Shown here: positions 28,269-36,717 of the stretch, piece by piece
Position numbering within the stretch: position 1 is the first letter of the stretch
Layout: every line of letters begins with the position of its first letter
Assembly: GCA_029551185.1 (NCBI GenBank)
Contig: JAKPFY010000043.1
Coordinates: 1-54,724 of the forward strand
Source: Bacillota bacterium
GTDB taxonomy: Bacteria; Bacillota; SHA-98; UBA4971
Reading direction: 5' to 3'
Length of the DNA stretch: 54,724 nt
Program-made: the position numbers and the translations under genes
The notes under the pieces: generated by a model
Databases searched by the model: none
Seen by the model: the letters and a program-made list of their open reading frames with translations, nothing else
What the model was told of the DNA's origin: nothing

Positions 28269-29342
28269 CTATCCGTGCAGCGGCACTGTCTTCCGACGCT
28301 GTTCTGCGATTATCTCATGGGTTTGAACTTGGGCTGCCTTGCGTGCAGCTACATTTGCTCTTGTCGCTGCTACATCCAGGATTTGCCAGACAAGCTCCTC
28401 AAAGGAGAGTCCGCTTGCCATGGCTGTGATCGGGAAAAGGCTGACAGTAGAGAGACCTGGTAGAGGGTTAATCTCCAGAAAGTTCGGGACTCCCGAGCTG
28501 TCGAGTCTGACATCTACCCTAGCCAGGTCACGACACTCAAGGGCTCGATATGATCTTATGGCTACATCCCGGATAGCAACTGCCAGTTCATCTGTAACCG
28601 GCGCAGGACATAGGAATTGTTCCAAGTTATTGTGTTTGGTGTTATAGCAATATACAAACGATTCCGGTCCTGTCTCAACCACAGGGCGAACTTCCATTAT
28701 AGGGAAGACTGTCATTTCTTGGTTCCCTACTATCCCTACGGTGAATTCACGTCCGGGCAGAAACTCCTCTATCAGCGCAGGCTGTTTGTAAACAGTTGTT
28801 ATCCAGTTTACCGTGGCAATAAGGCCTTGGTAATCCGTGACTTTGGAGGAATTCCTTACGCCTTTGCTGGAACCTTCATATGCAGGTTTCACAAAAAGCG
28901 GATAGTTTAGGGAATCAGTTTCGTAATTGTTCAGTTCATTCACGCTGTCTACTTTTAGACACCATGGAGTCGGGATGCCGCTTGCAGAAACAATAGCTTT
29001 AGTTACAGCTTTGTCAAGACAGACTGCAAGTGTAAGAGGATCTGAGCCTGTATACGGAATCCCGAGGGATTCAAGGATGGCAGGCACAATTGCTTCACGA
29101 CATCTGCCTTCCCAACCTTCCGCTATGTTGAACACAATATCTACATTGAGCTTTTGCAATCTGGAAAGAAGTCCGCGGCGATACGGTATCTTGACAACAC
29201 GGTGCCCACCTGCCCGTAACGCCTTAGCTATACGGTCTACCGTTGATTGCTCTTCGAATTCGGCGTCAGCGTCTTCAACTTCCATGTCGGACCCGGGACA
29301 GTCTTTCTTTAAATTGTAGGCGAGACCTACAACAAATCCCAT
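28269..29342 (-). CDS. ATP-grasp ligase, D-alanine-D-alanine ligase family
   Basis: The protein (357 residues) has the ATP-grasp domain of the D-Ala-D-Ala ligase group: N-terminal Rossmann part with FNIAEGWEGRCREAIVPAILE and GIPYTGSDPLT, ATP-binding lysine in YPLFVKPAYEGSSKGV, then EEFLPGREFTVGI and the metal-binding ARVDVRLDSSGVPNFLEINPLPGLS. Classical Ddl ends in EVNTLPGMT, so INPLPGLS and the insert YCYNTKHNNLEQFLCPAP mark a divergent member. It may form a D-Ala-D-Ala-like or other amino-acid bond; I do not assign ddl. I chose ATG 29342, six bases after GAGAGGG. A possible small upstream gene lies at 29401-29499. Confidence 0.85.
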   Translation of the reverse strand: MGFVVGLAYNLKKDCPGSDMEVEDADAEFEEQSTVDRIAKALRAGGHRVVKIPYRRGLLSRLQKLNVDIVFNIAEGWEGRCREAIVPAILESLGIPYTGSDPLTLAVCLDKAVTKAIVSASGIPTPWCLKVDSVNELNNYETDSLNYPLFVKPAYEGSSKGVRNSSKVTDYQGLIATVNWITTVYKQPALIEEFLPGREFTVGIVGNQEMTVFPIMEVRPVVETGPESFVYCYNTKHNNLEQFLCPAPVTDELAVAIRDVAIRSYRALECRDLARVDVRLDSSGVPNFLEINPLPGLSTVSLFPITAMASGLSFEELVWQILDVAATRANVAARKAAQVQTHEIIAEQRRKTVPLHG

Positions 29343-29400
29343 GGTCATCCCTCTCATTCCAATTATGGTTATGTCACTCTCAAGAGCACTTGATGATTAC

Positions 29401-29499
29401 TCAGGCTTCTGTCACAGACGGAAAACATCCGCCTTTTCGGTAGACCAAGGTTTTCTGCCACCCTGCTCGGCTTTTACCGAAAAGCCTCACAGGCCCCAT
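29401..29499 (-). CDS. Possible 32-residue basic peptide upstream of ligase gene
   Basis: A 32-codon frame on the minus strand starts at ATG 29499 behind a near-perfect ribosome site (GGAGGTGATC directly before ATG) and ends with TGA at 29403-29401, 58 bases before the ligase start. The peptide starts MGPVRLFGKSR and ends SVTEA, with seven Arg/Lys, one Trp and one Cys. A 10-bp inverted repeat (29433-29442 with 29475-29484) lies within it, so it could be a leader peptide tied to RNA folding. I do not recognise it. The main support is the quality of the ribosome site. Confidence 0.4.
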   Translation of the reverse strand: MGPVRLFGKSRAGWQKTLVYRKGGCFPSVTEA

Positions 29500-29765
29500 G
29501 ATCACCTCCAAGCCGCCTTCCTATGGCGCCCGCTTTTGTCAGTAGTTGAGTTTACTCTCCTATGATAAAGTTGTCTATAGCGATATTGCATGATTTTAGA
29601 GCGCTTTGGCCCGGAAACGAATGATATGGCGACCGGTATGCTAAAAGCTTGCCAATGGTTAATAGTTTGAGCTTTTTATGCCTTATCCGACAACTCAGAT
29701 TCCAAGATAGCTCGTACGAAGGACTTGTGGAGCAAAAGGAGAATATTACACAAGATATAAGGGAC
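29500..29765. other. Divergent intergenic region, ligase side / queT side
   Basis: No gene is convincing in these 266 bases. A plus-strand frame from 29649 runs in phase into queT but lacks a ribosome site. A short stem, AAAAGCT with AGCTTTTT (about 29641-29676), is followed by few T residues. I looked for a preQ1 riboswitch before queT and did not see one. Confidence 0.5.
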
Positions 29766-30299
29766 ATGACATATGCATTGACTCGGCAAGGATGTGTGTC
29801 ATTGGAATCAAGAGCAGGTTGCGGACGAGAGAAAACATTAAGAAGAATTGTGCGTGCAGGTGTAATTGCAGCAATATACGTCGGATTGACGTATGCCCTT
29901 GCTCCGATTAGTTTCGGGCAACTCCAGTTCAGGGTGGCGGAAGGATTGAGCGTGCTTCCGATACTCTATCCTGAAGCTGTGCCTGCGTTATTCGTCGGGT
30001 GCCTTTTGGCTAATATCATCGGGCCTTACGGGATCCTGGATATTGTGTTAGGCAGCCTCACGACATTATTGGCTGCTGTGCTTACCAGGGTGTCAAGGAA
30101 GAGCATTATCGCGTACTTCTGGCCCATAGCGCTTAATGCGCTTATTGTCAGCGCATATCTTAGCTTTTTGGCAGAGACGAAGGCGAGTTACTGGGTATTT
30201 GTGCTTAGCATAGGTATTTCTGAAGCAGCAGCAGTGATACTTATCGGAGTTCCCCTCATCAGATTTCTCAAATCGTCATATCCTGACTCGATTTCATGA
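29766..30299 (+). CDS. queT: QueT-family transporter (queuosine precursor uptake)
   Basis: This is a small membrane protein of up to 177 residues with about five helices. The conserved segment VIAAIYVGLTYALAPISFGQLQFRVAEGLSVLP is the QueT signature, followed by PEAVPALFVGCLLANIIGPYGILDIVLGSLTTLLAA. QueT proteins are S components of ECF transporters, thought to bring in preQ0/preQ1-type precursors of the tRNA base queuosine. The exact start is uncertain: ATG 29766 follows AAGGGA at one base only, and GTG 29796 follows AAGGA. The energy-coupling parts (EcfAAT) are not in the window. Confidence 0.85.
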   Translation: MTYALTRQGCVSLESRAGCGREKTLRRIVRAGVIAAIYVGLTYALAPISFGQLQFRVAEGLSVLPILYPEAVPALFVGCLLANIIGPYGILDIVLGSLTTLLAAVLTRVSRKSIIAYFWPIALNALIVSAYLSFLAETKASYWVFVLSIGISEAAAVILIGVPLIRFLKSSYPDSIS

Positions 30300-30385
30300 G
30301 GAATTAGGGGTTATGTTGTAAGTGCAGTCAGCGCCGGACGATTTGACTATGCTGTTAAGTATGATTGTAAGGAGAGATACTTCCA

Positions 30386-30952
30386 ATGTCCAAGACAAGA
30401 GCTAAACTGAAAAACTACCTTTATCCGATTCCTGCGGTTCCTGTTAGTTGCACCGGGAGTGACGGGCGTCCTAATATTATTACAGTGGCGTGGACAGGCG
30501 TGGCTTGCGGGACACCGCCTATGGTGTCCATAGCAATCAATCTCATGAGATACTCCCATGGCATAATCAAGGAAACCGGGGTGTTTTGCGTAAATATCCC
30601 TGACAACGAGACCCTTTATGCCACTGACTATTGTGGCAATGTATCAGGCAGGGATGTAGACAAATTCAAAGAGCTCGGTCTGACTCCTGTGAAAGGCGAT
30701 GAGACAGGGTGTCATTACATCGACGAATGCCCCATTAACATGGAGTGTCGAGTCAGGCATAAGATAGTCCTTGGCAGCCACGAGCTCTTCATAGGAGAGG
30801 TAGTAGCTGCCTACGTTCGCGACGGCGTCCTTACTCCTGAAGGAAGGGTCAATATGAGCAACCTGGACCTGTTTACATATGTAGGTCCCGACTATTACAG
30901 TATCGGCAGAAAGCTGGGACAATACGGGTATTCCGTAAGCAAACGATCTTGA
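30386..30952 (+). CDS. Flavin reductase / flavoredoxin family protein
   Basis: This 188-residue protein of the flavin reductase-like split-barrel family binds FMN. Typical positions are PAVPVSCTGSDGRPNIITVAWTG near the start, PPMVSIAINLMRYSHGII, ETGVFCVNIP, and SGRDVDKFKELGLTP. Members act as NAD(P)H-flavin reductases or as electron carriers in anaerobes. The ribosome site is AAGGAGAG at 10 bases. It stands between queT (87 bases upstream) and a TPR protein gene (70 bases downstream), all in one direction, with no functional link evident. Confidence 0.88.
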   Translation: MSKTRAKLKNYLYPIPAVPVSCTGSDGRPNIITVAWTGVACGTPPMVSIAINLMRYSHGIIKETGVFCVNIPDNETLYATDYCGNVSGRDVDKFKELGLTPVKGDETGCHYIDECPINMECRVRHKIVLGSHELFIGEVVAAYVRDGVLTPEGRVNMSNLDLFTYVGPDYYSIGRKLGQYGYSVSKRS

Positions 30953-31022
30953 CAGGCTATGCATGGATTGCTCATGCCGTAAAACCGGAAAAGCTGTAGT
31001 ATCATAGGCAGGGACCTTAAAC

Positions 31023-31742
31023 ATGCGTTATTCCGATATCCGGCATCAAACCGTAATCCGTAGAAAAGACCGAAGACATAACGCCATCCCTGGACGGATA
31101 GCACTCTGTGTTGTACTGCCGGCTTTGGCTCTTGTGTTGGTCTTTCTTTTGCTTCAATGGGCGATGTTTCATGTTGAAGCAGGGAATGCGCACTGTGCGG
31201 GCTCCTTGGTGGACTGGAACAGTATTCTGGAAAACGCAAGCAAGAATCCTCAACAGGATCTCAACGCCCACTTGATGTCAGCTGTAGCTTACGCGAATCT
31301 CGGCATGATTCCTGAAGCCACCCGTGAGTTTCGGGTTATTGAAGCTTCCGGCTATGATGAGTTCGGGAAGAAAGTGATACATGAGAATAGCAAGCGACTT
31401 GAGAATTCGCCTAATGACATTGTAAGCTTTAACTTGTTGGCTTTCGCGTATTACGCTTTCGGCGATTATGAGAAATCCCTCCATTGTTTCGGGTCCCTCA
31501 TGGAGCTTGATCCCATGAATGTGTGGGTTCATCATTACTATGCGTATAGTCTGTCGAAAGATGGCAGGATGGATGAGGCTATTGATGTTCTTAAAGCTGC
31601 GCTGGCAATAGATCCTTCCAATGAATATACTCATCTCCTGCTAGGCCTTGCGTATCGGGAAAAGGGCTGGTACTTGCTCTCAGTTTTGGAGTTGGCAAGG
31701 GCCGGAAAAGCTATCAGTGAGCTTTCTCAGCTTATTAATTAG
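31023..31742 (+). CDS. Membrane-anchored TPR protein
   Basis: The protein has 239 residues: a basic N terminus (MRYSDIRHQTVIRRKDRR), one membrane helix at about 27-47, then tetratricopeptide repeats on the outer side. Repeat-like units are AHLMSAVAYANLGMIPEATREF, VSFNLLAFAYYAFGDYEKSLHCF, WVHHYYAYSLSKDGRMDEAIDV and YTHLLLGLAYREKGWYLLSVLEL. TPRs mediate protein contacts; the partner is not evident. The ribosome site (AGGGA) is weak. It stops 74 bases before the amidohydrolase start. Confidence 0.8.
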   Translation: MRYSDIRHQTVIRRKDRRHNAIPGRIALCVVLPALALVLVFLLLQWAMFHVEAGNAHCAGSLVDWNSILENASKNPQQDLNAHLMSAVAYANLGMIPEATREFRVIEASGYDEFGKKVIHENSKRLENSPNDIVSFNLLAFAYYAFGDYEKSLHCFGSLMELDPMNVWVHHYYAYSLSKDGRMDEAIDVLKAALAIDPSNEYTHLLLGLAYREKGWYLLSVLELARAGKAISELSQLIN

Positions 31743-31816
31743 GCCTTTGTATGTGGACAGGCTTCCACTTTGTCCCTGAGTCGACAGTTAAGATTAAGAA
31801 GAACGGAGGAATTGAT

Positions 31817-33163
31817 ATGTCACAGGCTGTAGGTGTGAAGAGAATAGATATCCTCATTGAAGGCGCGACTATAATATCTCCCGGCCTTGGAGGTTCTGAT
31901 GAGAAAATGGCAGTCGTGGATGAAGGAGCTATTGCCATAGACGGTGAAAGGATTGCATATGCAGGTCCATCACCCGCTCCTTTGGAATTCCGTAATGCCA
32001 GGAAGCGTATAGACGCGTCTTGCCTGATAGCCCTTGCGGGTTTTGTCAACACCCATACCCATGCAGCTATGACTCTTCTCCGGGGATATGCCGATGACAT
32101 GGTTCTCATGGACTGGTTAAATAAGAAGATCTGGCCTATCGAGGCCCACTTGGATTCAGAAGACGTGTACTGGGGCGCGATGCTTGCATGCGTTGAAATG
32201 ATTAGGGCAGGCGTTACTACCTTCGCGGACCAATATTTCTTCATGGACGATACTGCGAAGGCGGTGAGGGATTCGGGTATCCGCGCTTGTCTGTCCAGGG
32301 GGCTTATCGCTACATCACCTGATTCCTCGCAAGCTCTCAGAGAGAACATAGAATTATGTCAAACCTGGGATGGAGCTGCGAACGGCCGCATAACAACCAT
32401 GTTGGGCCCTCATGCCCCGTACACATGTCCCGTGGACTTCCTTGAGAAAGTAATGGAAGCCGCAGAGGAACTTGGGGTAGGCATGCACATACATTTGTCG
32501 GAGACATTGGGAGAAGTGGAAGAGTCCCGAGCCAAGCACGGCGGCATGTCTCCCATTGAGCTCATGGACAGCATCGGCCTTTTCGGGTTTCGGACCCTTG
32601 CTGCACATTGCGTTCATGTTTCGGCAAAGGATATTGAAATACTCAGTTCAAAGGGGGTCGGGGTCGCCCATAACCCCGGCAGCAACATGAAAATAGCGTC
32701 CGGAGTAGCCCCTGTTCCTGCCATGCTGAGAGCAGGCGTGAAAGTAGGACTGGGCACGGACGGAGCTTGCAGCAACAATAATTTGGATCTGCTTGAAGAA
32801 GCCAGATTGGCAGCGTTCCTCCATAAAGTCGCAAACAATGATCCGACTGTGATTCCTGCGGAGCAAGCCCTGACTATGGCTACCCTCGGGGGCGCAAAGG
32901 CGATGGGAATGGATTCTGATATAGGTTCCCTTGAACCCGGCAAGAAAGCTGACATAATCTTGCTTGATATGAATAAGCCGCATATGTATCCTAAGCATGA
33001 TCTGACATCCCATATCGTCTATTCTGCAAGAGCAAGTGATGTCACAACTGTTATCATCAACGGTGAATTAGTCATGGAGGACGGCGTCCTAACCGGCATA
33101 GATGAACAGGAGGTCCTGCAGACTGCTGAAGAGAGGGCAAAGGCTCTCGTAAGAAAGGCTTGA
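31817..33163 (+). CDS. mtaD: Amidohydrolase, 5-methylthioadenosine/S-adenosylhomocysteine deaminase type
   Basis: This enzyme of 448 residues belongs to the TRZ/ATZ amidohydrolase family that deaminates MTA, SAH or related adenosines. Metal ligands are the HxH in VNTHTHAAMTLLRGYADDM, His in HIHLSET, His in AAHCVHVS and Asp in GTDGACSNNNLDLLEE. The C terminus is the composite beta domain typical of the family (PGKKADIILLDMNKPHMYP). I chose ATG 31817 with CGGAGG; the open frame extends back to 31751 without a site. The neighbours give no operon evidence. Confidence 0.88.
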   Translation: MSQAVGVKRIDILIEGATIISPGLGGSDEKMAVVDEGAIAIDGERIAYAGPSPAPLEFRNARKRIDASCLIALAGFVNTHTHAAMTLLRGYADDMVLMDWLNKKIWPIEAHLDSEDVYWGAMLACVEMIRAGVTTFADQYFFMDDTAKAVRDSGIRACLSRGLIATSPDSSQALRENIELCQTWDGAANGRITTMLGPHAPYTCPVDFLEKVMEAAEELGVGMHIHLSETLGEVEESRAKHGGMSPIELMDSIGLFGFRTLAAHCVHVSAKDIEILSSKGVGVAHNPGSNMKIASGVAPVPAMLRAGVKVGLGTDGACSNNNLDLLEEARLAAFLHKVANNDPTVIPAEQALTMATLGGAKAMGMDSDIGSLEPGKKADIILLDMNKPHMYPKHDLTSHIVYSARASDVTTVIINGELVMEDGVLTGIDEQEVLQTAEERAKALVRKA

Positions 33164-33227
33164 TACTCTCATCCCACGGCTCCGGTCCGTGGTAAAAAGT
33201 TCTTGAAAATTCCCGACCCATAAAGAT

Positions 33228-33258
33228 TCATCTTTTTGCCATGAATACTCCATACTAT
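33228..33258 (+). promoter_or_regulatory. Candidate sigma-E-type sporulation promoter for spoIIP
   Basis: CATACTAT (33251-33258) matches 7 of 8 positions of the Bacillus sigma-E -10 pattern CATACAnT as I remember it. TCATCTT (33228-33234) resembles its -35, at a spacer of 16 (slightly long). It lies 61 bases before the spoIIP start. In B. subtilis spoIIP is sigma-E dependent, so the position is meaningful, but the match is by eye. Confidence 0.35.
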
Positions 33259-33319
33259 AAAAGTAAGAGCGGGTGGCAGAGAAGTAGCGAAACCTGTATG
33301 GGAAGGGATCAGGATAACC

Positions 33320-34486
33320 TTGGCAAAACGGGTTGCTTGCATTATTGCAATTCTTACGGTATCACTTTTGCTGTGGACATGGACGGTTTGGGCAGGAGAC
33401 GAAGATACGTCGCACTGGTACACTGTAATTGACGAGGACACAAAAGGAGTATTGCTGGAAACCTGCCATGTTGTGTCACCGGGCGATGAGTTTGTCGATG
33501 AAGAAAACCACAGGTATCGTGTGTATCTGGTAGAGGGGCATACAGCCTGGGCTCGATTCATCGGTACAGTGGACATGCAAGCCCATGCCATGGCCTTCCA
33601 AGCTGCCATGTGTCTGAAGCTGGGATTTGCGCGTACTGCGATACCGGCCGGGTCATCCCGTGTGCCTACAGGGCACCTTATTGCGATTTATCATACACAC
33701 AGTGACGAATCGTACATTCCTACAAGCGGTTCATCATCAGTTACTCCACATGGCGATGTCTATGGTGTAGGCGCGGTTATCTCAGCCAGTCTGAAGAATT
33801 CCGTAGGTCTGAAAAGCATCCATTCATGGGAATCGCATTTGCCTCATGACGGTTCAGCTTATGCTCGGTCAAGGCGTACAGCTGTTTCTCTGCTCAAAAA
33901 GAACCCCGACGCTATCCTTGATCTTCATAGAGACGCTGCTCCTCTCAGTGCTTACGCCACCACTGTAATGGGCAAGCCAGGCGCTAAAGTCATGATTGTT
34001 CTCGGCAGACAGAACCCGAATCTCAAAGCCAACGAGCAGTTCGCGTTTGCCCTGAAAAGCTATGCGGACAAGGAGTTTCCAGGGTTCGTGAGAGGCATAT
34101 TCTATGGAGACGCTACTTTCAATCAAGACCTTTCTCCCAGGGCTTTGCTTTTCGAAATGGGTTCCCATGAAAACAGCAAAGAGGCAGCGGAGCGGGTCAT
34201 GGTAAATTTTATCAATTCAATTCCTGCTGTTCTCTACGGCGTGACCCCTGCCGGCCGTACCGCAGAGGGGGAAGCAGCACGTCATGCCAGGAGAGAAGGG
34301 AGTACTGCAACTTCCACCATCGTATGGATAATCCTCCTGGTGCTGATAGGCGTTGCTGCATATCTCTTGCTTAACGAGAAAAGCTTCAGCGGGGTTATGG
34401 CGAGGCTAAAAAGGTTTAAAGCAGTTGAGCTAAAAGAATTTATAGATATTAAGGAAAAGTCAGGGCAGCCTGAAGATGAAGGATAA
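33320..34486 (+). CDS. spoIIP: Stage II sporulation protein P (cell-wall amidase/endopeptidase)
   Basis: SpoIIP degrades septal peptidoglycan during engulfment of the forespore. The protein (388 residues) begins with a signal/anchor (MAKRVACIIAILTVSLLLWTW region). The catalytic domain starts near 115 with the zinc His motif IYHTHSDESYIP and continues with HGDVYGVGAVISASLK, DLHRDAAPL and LLFEMGSHENS. A second hydrophobic segment near the C terminus (TIVWIILLVLIGVAAYLLL, about 333-351) is followed by a charged tail, so both ends could be in the membrane. The start is TTG 33320. This is the best evidence that the organism makes spores. Confidence 0.92.
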   Translation: MAKRVACIIAILTVSLLLWTWTVWAGDEDTSHWYTVIDEDTKGVLLETCHVVSPGDEFVDEENHRYRVYLVEGHTAWARFIGTVDMQAHAMAFQAAMCLKLGFARTAIPAGSSRVPTGHLIAIYHTHSDESYIPTSGSSSVTPHGDVYGVGAVISASLKNSVGLKSIHSWESHLPHDGSAYARSRRTAVSLLKKNPDAILDLHRDAAPLSAYATTVMGKPGAKVMIVLGRQNPNLKANEQFAFALKSYADKEFPGFVRGIFYGDATFNQDLSPRALLFEMGSHENSKEAAERVMVNFINSIPAVLYGVTPAGRTAEGEAARHARREGSTATSTIVWIILLVLIGVAAYLLLNEKSFSGVMARLKRFKAVELKEFIDIKEKSGQPEDEG

Positions 34487-34564
34487 ACCTGATATAACCT
34501 GCTTTTCTCGCTATGAGCACCTGAGGTTGAAATTGCACTTATACTCTTTTCGCGGCTCAGAGAG

Positions 34565-34578
34565 ACTATGTACATAGT
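34565..34578. promoter_or_regulatory. 14-bp perfect palindrome, candidate operator
   Basis: ACTATGTACATAGT is a perfect palindrome 39 bases upstream of the starch-binding module gene at 34618. Its length and place fit a dimeric repressor or activator site. I found no second copy before the related gene at 41715-42038. No convincing -35/-10 pair stands next to it. Confidence 0.4.
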
Positions 34579-34617
34579 TTATGAGAATTATCGTAGCAAA
34601 GGGGGTTCTCTGGGATT

Positions 34618-35067
34618 ATGGCAGGAATAATTGACTGGGTCAGTAAAAAGATGAGAAGACCTGACGTTGAGATTGCAAAGGAGTTTGCCGAAGATCTCAC
34701 TGAAAAGACCAACACGGCACAGGGCGCACCGGACTTTCCTTGGGTGGATGACGGGGTATATGTATCTCCGACTCCGATTGCCGCAGGGGATCACATAAGT
34801 ATCAAGTACACCGGAATGTTGGCCAAAGCAGGCGCCGGCCGGTTGACCTTACGCATGGGTTACGGACATAATGAATGGAGCGGCATATGCGATATCCCCA
34901 TGTCCAAAGTGGAAGACGGGGCTTTTGAGGCTCGTGTTGAGATTCCCGTTGAGCAGTGTTCCAGACTGCAATTCTGCTTTGCCGATGATGCAGGCAATTG
35001 GGACAATAATTCAGGGCGAAATTGGAGTTACGAGATACATTGCGGTGAAGAAGCTCAGTTTAGATAG
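34618..35067 (+). CDS. Free-standing CBM25-like starch-binding protein
   Basis: The 149-residue protein has an N-terminal helical part of about 35 residues (MAGIIDWVSKKMRRPDVEIAKEF) and then a single CBM25/CBM53-like beta domain: VYVSPTPIAAGDHISIKYTGML, MGYGHNEW, and the aromatic end motif CFADDAGNWDNNSGRNWSYEI. Such domains bind starch or glycogen and usually sit in amylases. Here there is no catalytic domain and no signal peptide, so it is probably cytoplasmic. A role in glycogen granules is inferred from the glycogen genes in the window. A shorter relative lies at 41715-42038. Confidence 0.82.
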   Translation: MAGIIDWVSKKMRRPDVEIAKEFAEDLTEKTNTAQGAPDFPWVDDGVYVSPTPIAAGDHISIKYTGMLAKAGAGRLTLRMGYGHNEWSGICDIPMSKVEDGAFEARVEIPVEQCSRLQFCFADDAGNWDNNSGRNWSYEIHCGEEAQFR

Positions 35068-35164
35068 GTATCTTCGTCGTTATTGCCCCCCGTCTATCCC
35101 TTGAACGCGCATTAATGCTGGTATATAATGCAAGGCAATGAGGCGTTTTAAGGGGAGTCTGATT

Positions 35165-36628
35165 ATGAGTGGAATTAGAGTAAGGTTTGCTCCGTCCCCG
35201 ACAGGTTATCTTCACGTCGGAGGCGCACGCACGGTGTTGTTTAATTGGCTTTTTGCGAGGCATACCGGTGGGTCATTGATTCTCAGGATTGAAGACACTG
35301 ATGTGGAGAGATCTACCGAGGCTTCAACAGATGCAATTATCGACAGCTTGCAATGGTTGGGGCTTGACTGGGATGAAGGTCCCATAGTCGGAGGGGACTA
35401 CGGCCCCTACTTCCAGTCTGAGAGGCTGGATATTTATAGAGAATATGCGGATAAGCTTATCAAGTCCGGCTATGCTTATCCTTGCTACTGCACGCCTGAG
35501 GAACTCAACGAAGCCCGCAAGGCCGCTATGAGGCAAGGGAAGCCTCCTGGATATTCTGGCAAGTGCAGGGATCTTTCACCTGAAGAAAGGCGGGCGAAAG
35601 AGGCTGAAGGAAGGCGGCCTGCGTTAAGGTTCAGAGTAGGAGAAGGGGAGACGGTTGTAAAGGATCTTATCAGAGGCGAAGTAATCTTTCGAAACGAGTT
35701 CATTGATGATTTCATCATCGTGAAGTCTGATGGGTACCCTACCTATAATTTCGCTGCGGTAGTTGACGACACACTCATGAAGATTACACATATAATCCGC
35801 GCTGACGAGCATTTGCCTAACACCCCGAAACAGATCATGATGTATAAAGCCTTAGGATTTGAGCTTCCGGAGTTTGCTCATGTATCAATGATACTTGGGA
35901 AAGACAAGACAAAGCTGAGTAAAAGGCATGGGGCCACTTCGATTACTCAATACCGGGACGCAGGGTATCTCCCTGACGCCCTTGTGAACTACCTGGTTCT
36001 CCTTGGATGGGCATACGATGCGGAACAGCAGATTTTTAGCCGTGAAGAGCTCATCGAGAAATTTACACTGGACAAGGTATCTAAGAATCCGGCTATCTTT
36101 GACCCTGACAAATTGCTGTGGATGAACGGCTATTACATCAGAGAAACAGACACTGATTCCCTTACCAAGCTAGCTATAGACCATTTGTCTAAGGCCGGTT
36201 TGGTTTCGTCTGAGCCAAGTGATGAAGAATTGACCAAGATTCAGGCGGTTGTCGCCATACTTAAAGAGAGGATACGAACAGTCAGAGATATCGTCAATCA
36301 GGGAGATTTCTTTTTTACCGAAGAAGTTACCTTTGATGAAGAAGCATTTCAGGAATTCTTAACCCGCAACTACGTGCCTGAAATGTTTCGGGAACTCAAG
36401 GTCAGGCTTGAGGCGATAAGCCCCTTTAACAGACAGACTACCGAACAAGTCATCAGAGGATATGCCAAAGAAATTGGGCGAAAGGCAGGAGAAGTCATCC
36501 ATCCTCTTCGCGTAGCCTTGACAGGGCGGTCTGTGAGCCCGGGAATCTTCGAGGTTATCGAAATTCTGGGAAAGGATACTTGTTGCAAGAGGATTGACTC
36601 AGCTCTTCGGAAGCTGCGACAGTTATGA
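35165..36628 (+). CDS. gltX: Glutamyl-tRNA synthetase
   Basis: GluRS, 487 residues, is a class I synthetase. The HIGH-type motif is PSPTGYLHVGGART, KMSKS appears as DKTKLSKRHGA, and the zinc/insertion region is YPCYCTPEELNEARK. The C-terminal helical bundle recognises the anticodon. I chose ATG 35165 with AAGGGGAG 7 bases upstream. As gatCAB is present and no GlnRS is seen, this enzyme probably also charges tRNA-Gln with Glu (a non-discriminating GluRS); that is inference. The tRNA-Gln gene follows 90 bases downstream from its own promoter. Confidence 0.96.
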   Translation: MSGIRVRFAPSPTGYLHVGGARTVLFNWLFARHTGGSLILRIEDTDVERSTEASTDAIIDSLQWLGLDWDEGPIVGGDYGPYFQSERLDIYREYADKLIKSGYAYPCYCTPEELNEARKAAMRQGKPPGYSGKCRDLSPEERRAKEAEGRRPALRFRVGEGETVVKDLIRGEVIFRNEFIDDFIIVKSDGYPTYNFAAVVDDTLMKITHIIRADEHLPNTPKQIMMYKALGFELPEFAHVSMILGKDKTKLSKRHGATSITQYRDAGYLPDALVNYLVLLGWAYDAEQQIFSREELIEKFTLDKVSKNPAIFDPDKLLWMNGYYIRETDTDSLTKLAIDHLSKAGLVSSEPSDEELTKIQAVVAILKERIRTVRDIVNQGDFFFTEEVTFDEEAFQEFLTRNYVPEMFRELKVRLEAISPFNRQTTEQVIRGYAKEIGRKAGEVIHPLRVALTGRSVSPGIFEVIEILGKDTCCKRIDSALRKLRQL

Positions 36629-36630
36629 AC

Positions 36631-36659
36631 TTGATCTCTACGTTTGTGTATGTTAAAAT
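36631..36659 (+). promoter_or_regulatory. Sigma-A promoter of tRNA-Gln
   Basis: TTGATC (36631-36636), a 17-base spacer and TAAAAT (36654-36659), 58 bases before the tRNA. The -10 is identical to that of the tRNA-Glu promoter at 40758-40786. Confidence 0.6.
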
Positions 36660-36717
36660 TTCTTTGCTGAGATGAGGCTTAAAGCCTTTGGCTTCGAGAG
36701 TAAATTCAATACTTTGC

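Noticed and set aside
29458-29464. AGGGTGG on the minus strand, resembling the T-box conserved core
   Set aside because: The following ACCGCG and the antiterminator/terminator pair are missing, and the bases fall within the possible small peptide frame.
29500-29765. preQ1 riboswitch expected before queT
   Set aside because: I looked for the H-type pseudoknot pattern and the A-rich tail of preQ1-I and found neither; only a weak AT-rich stem is present.
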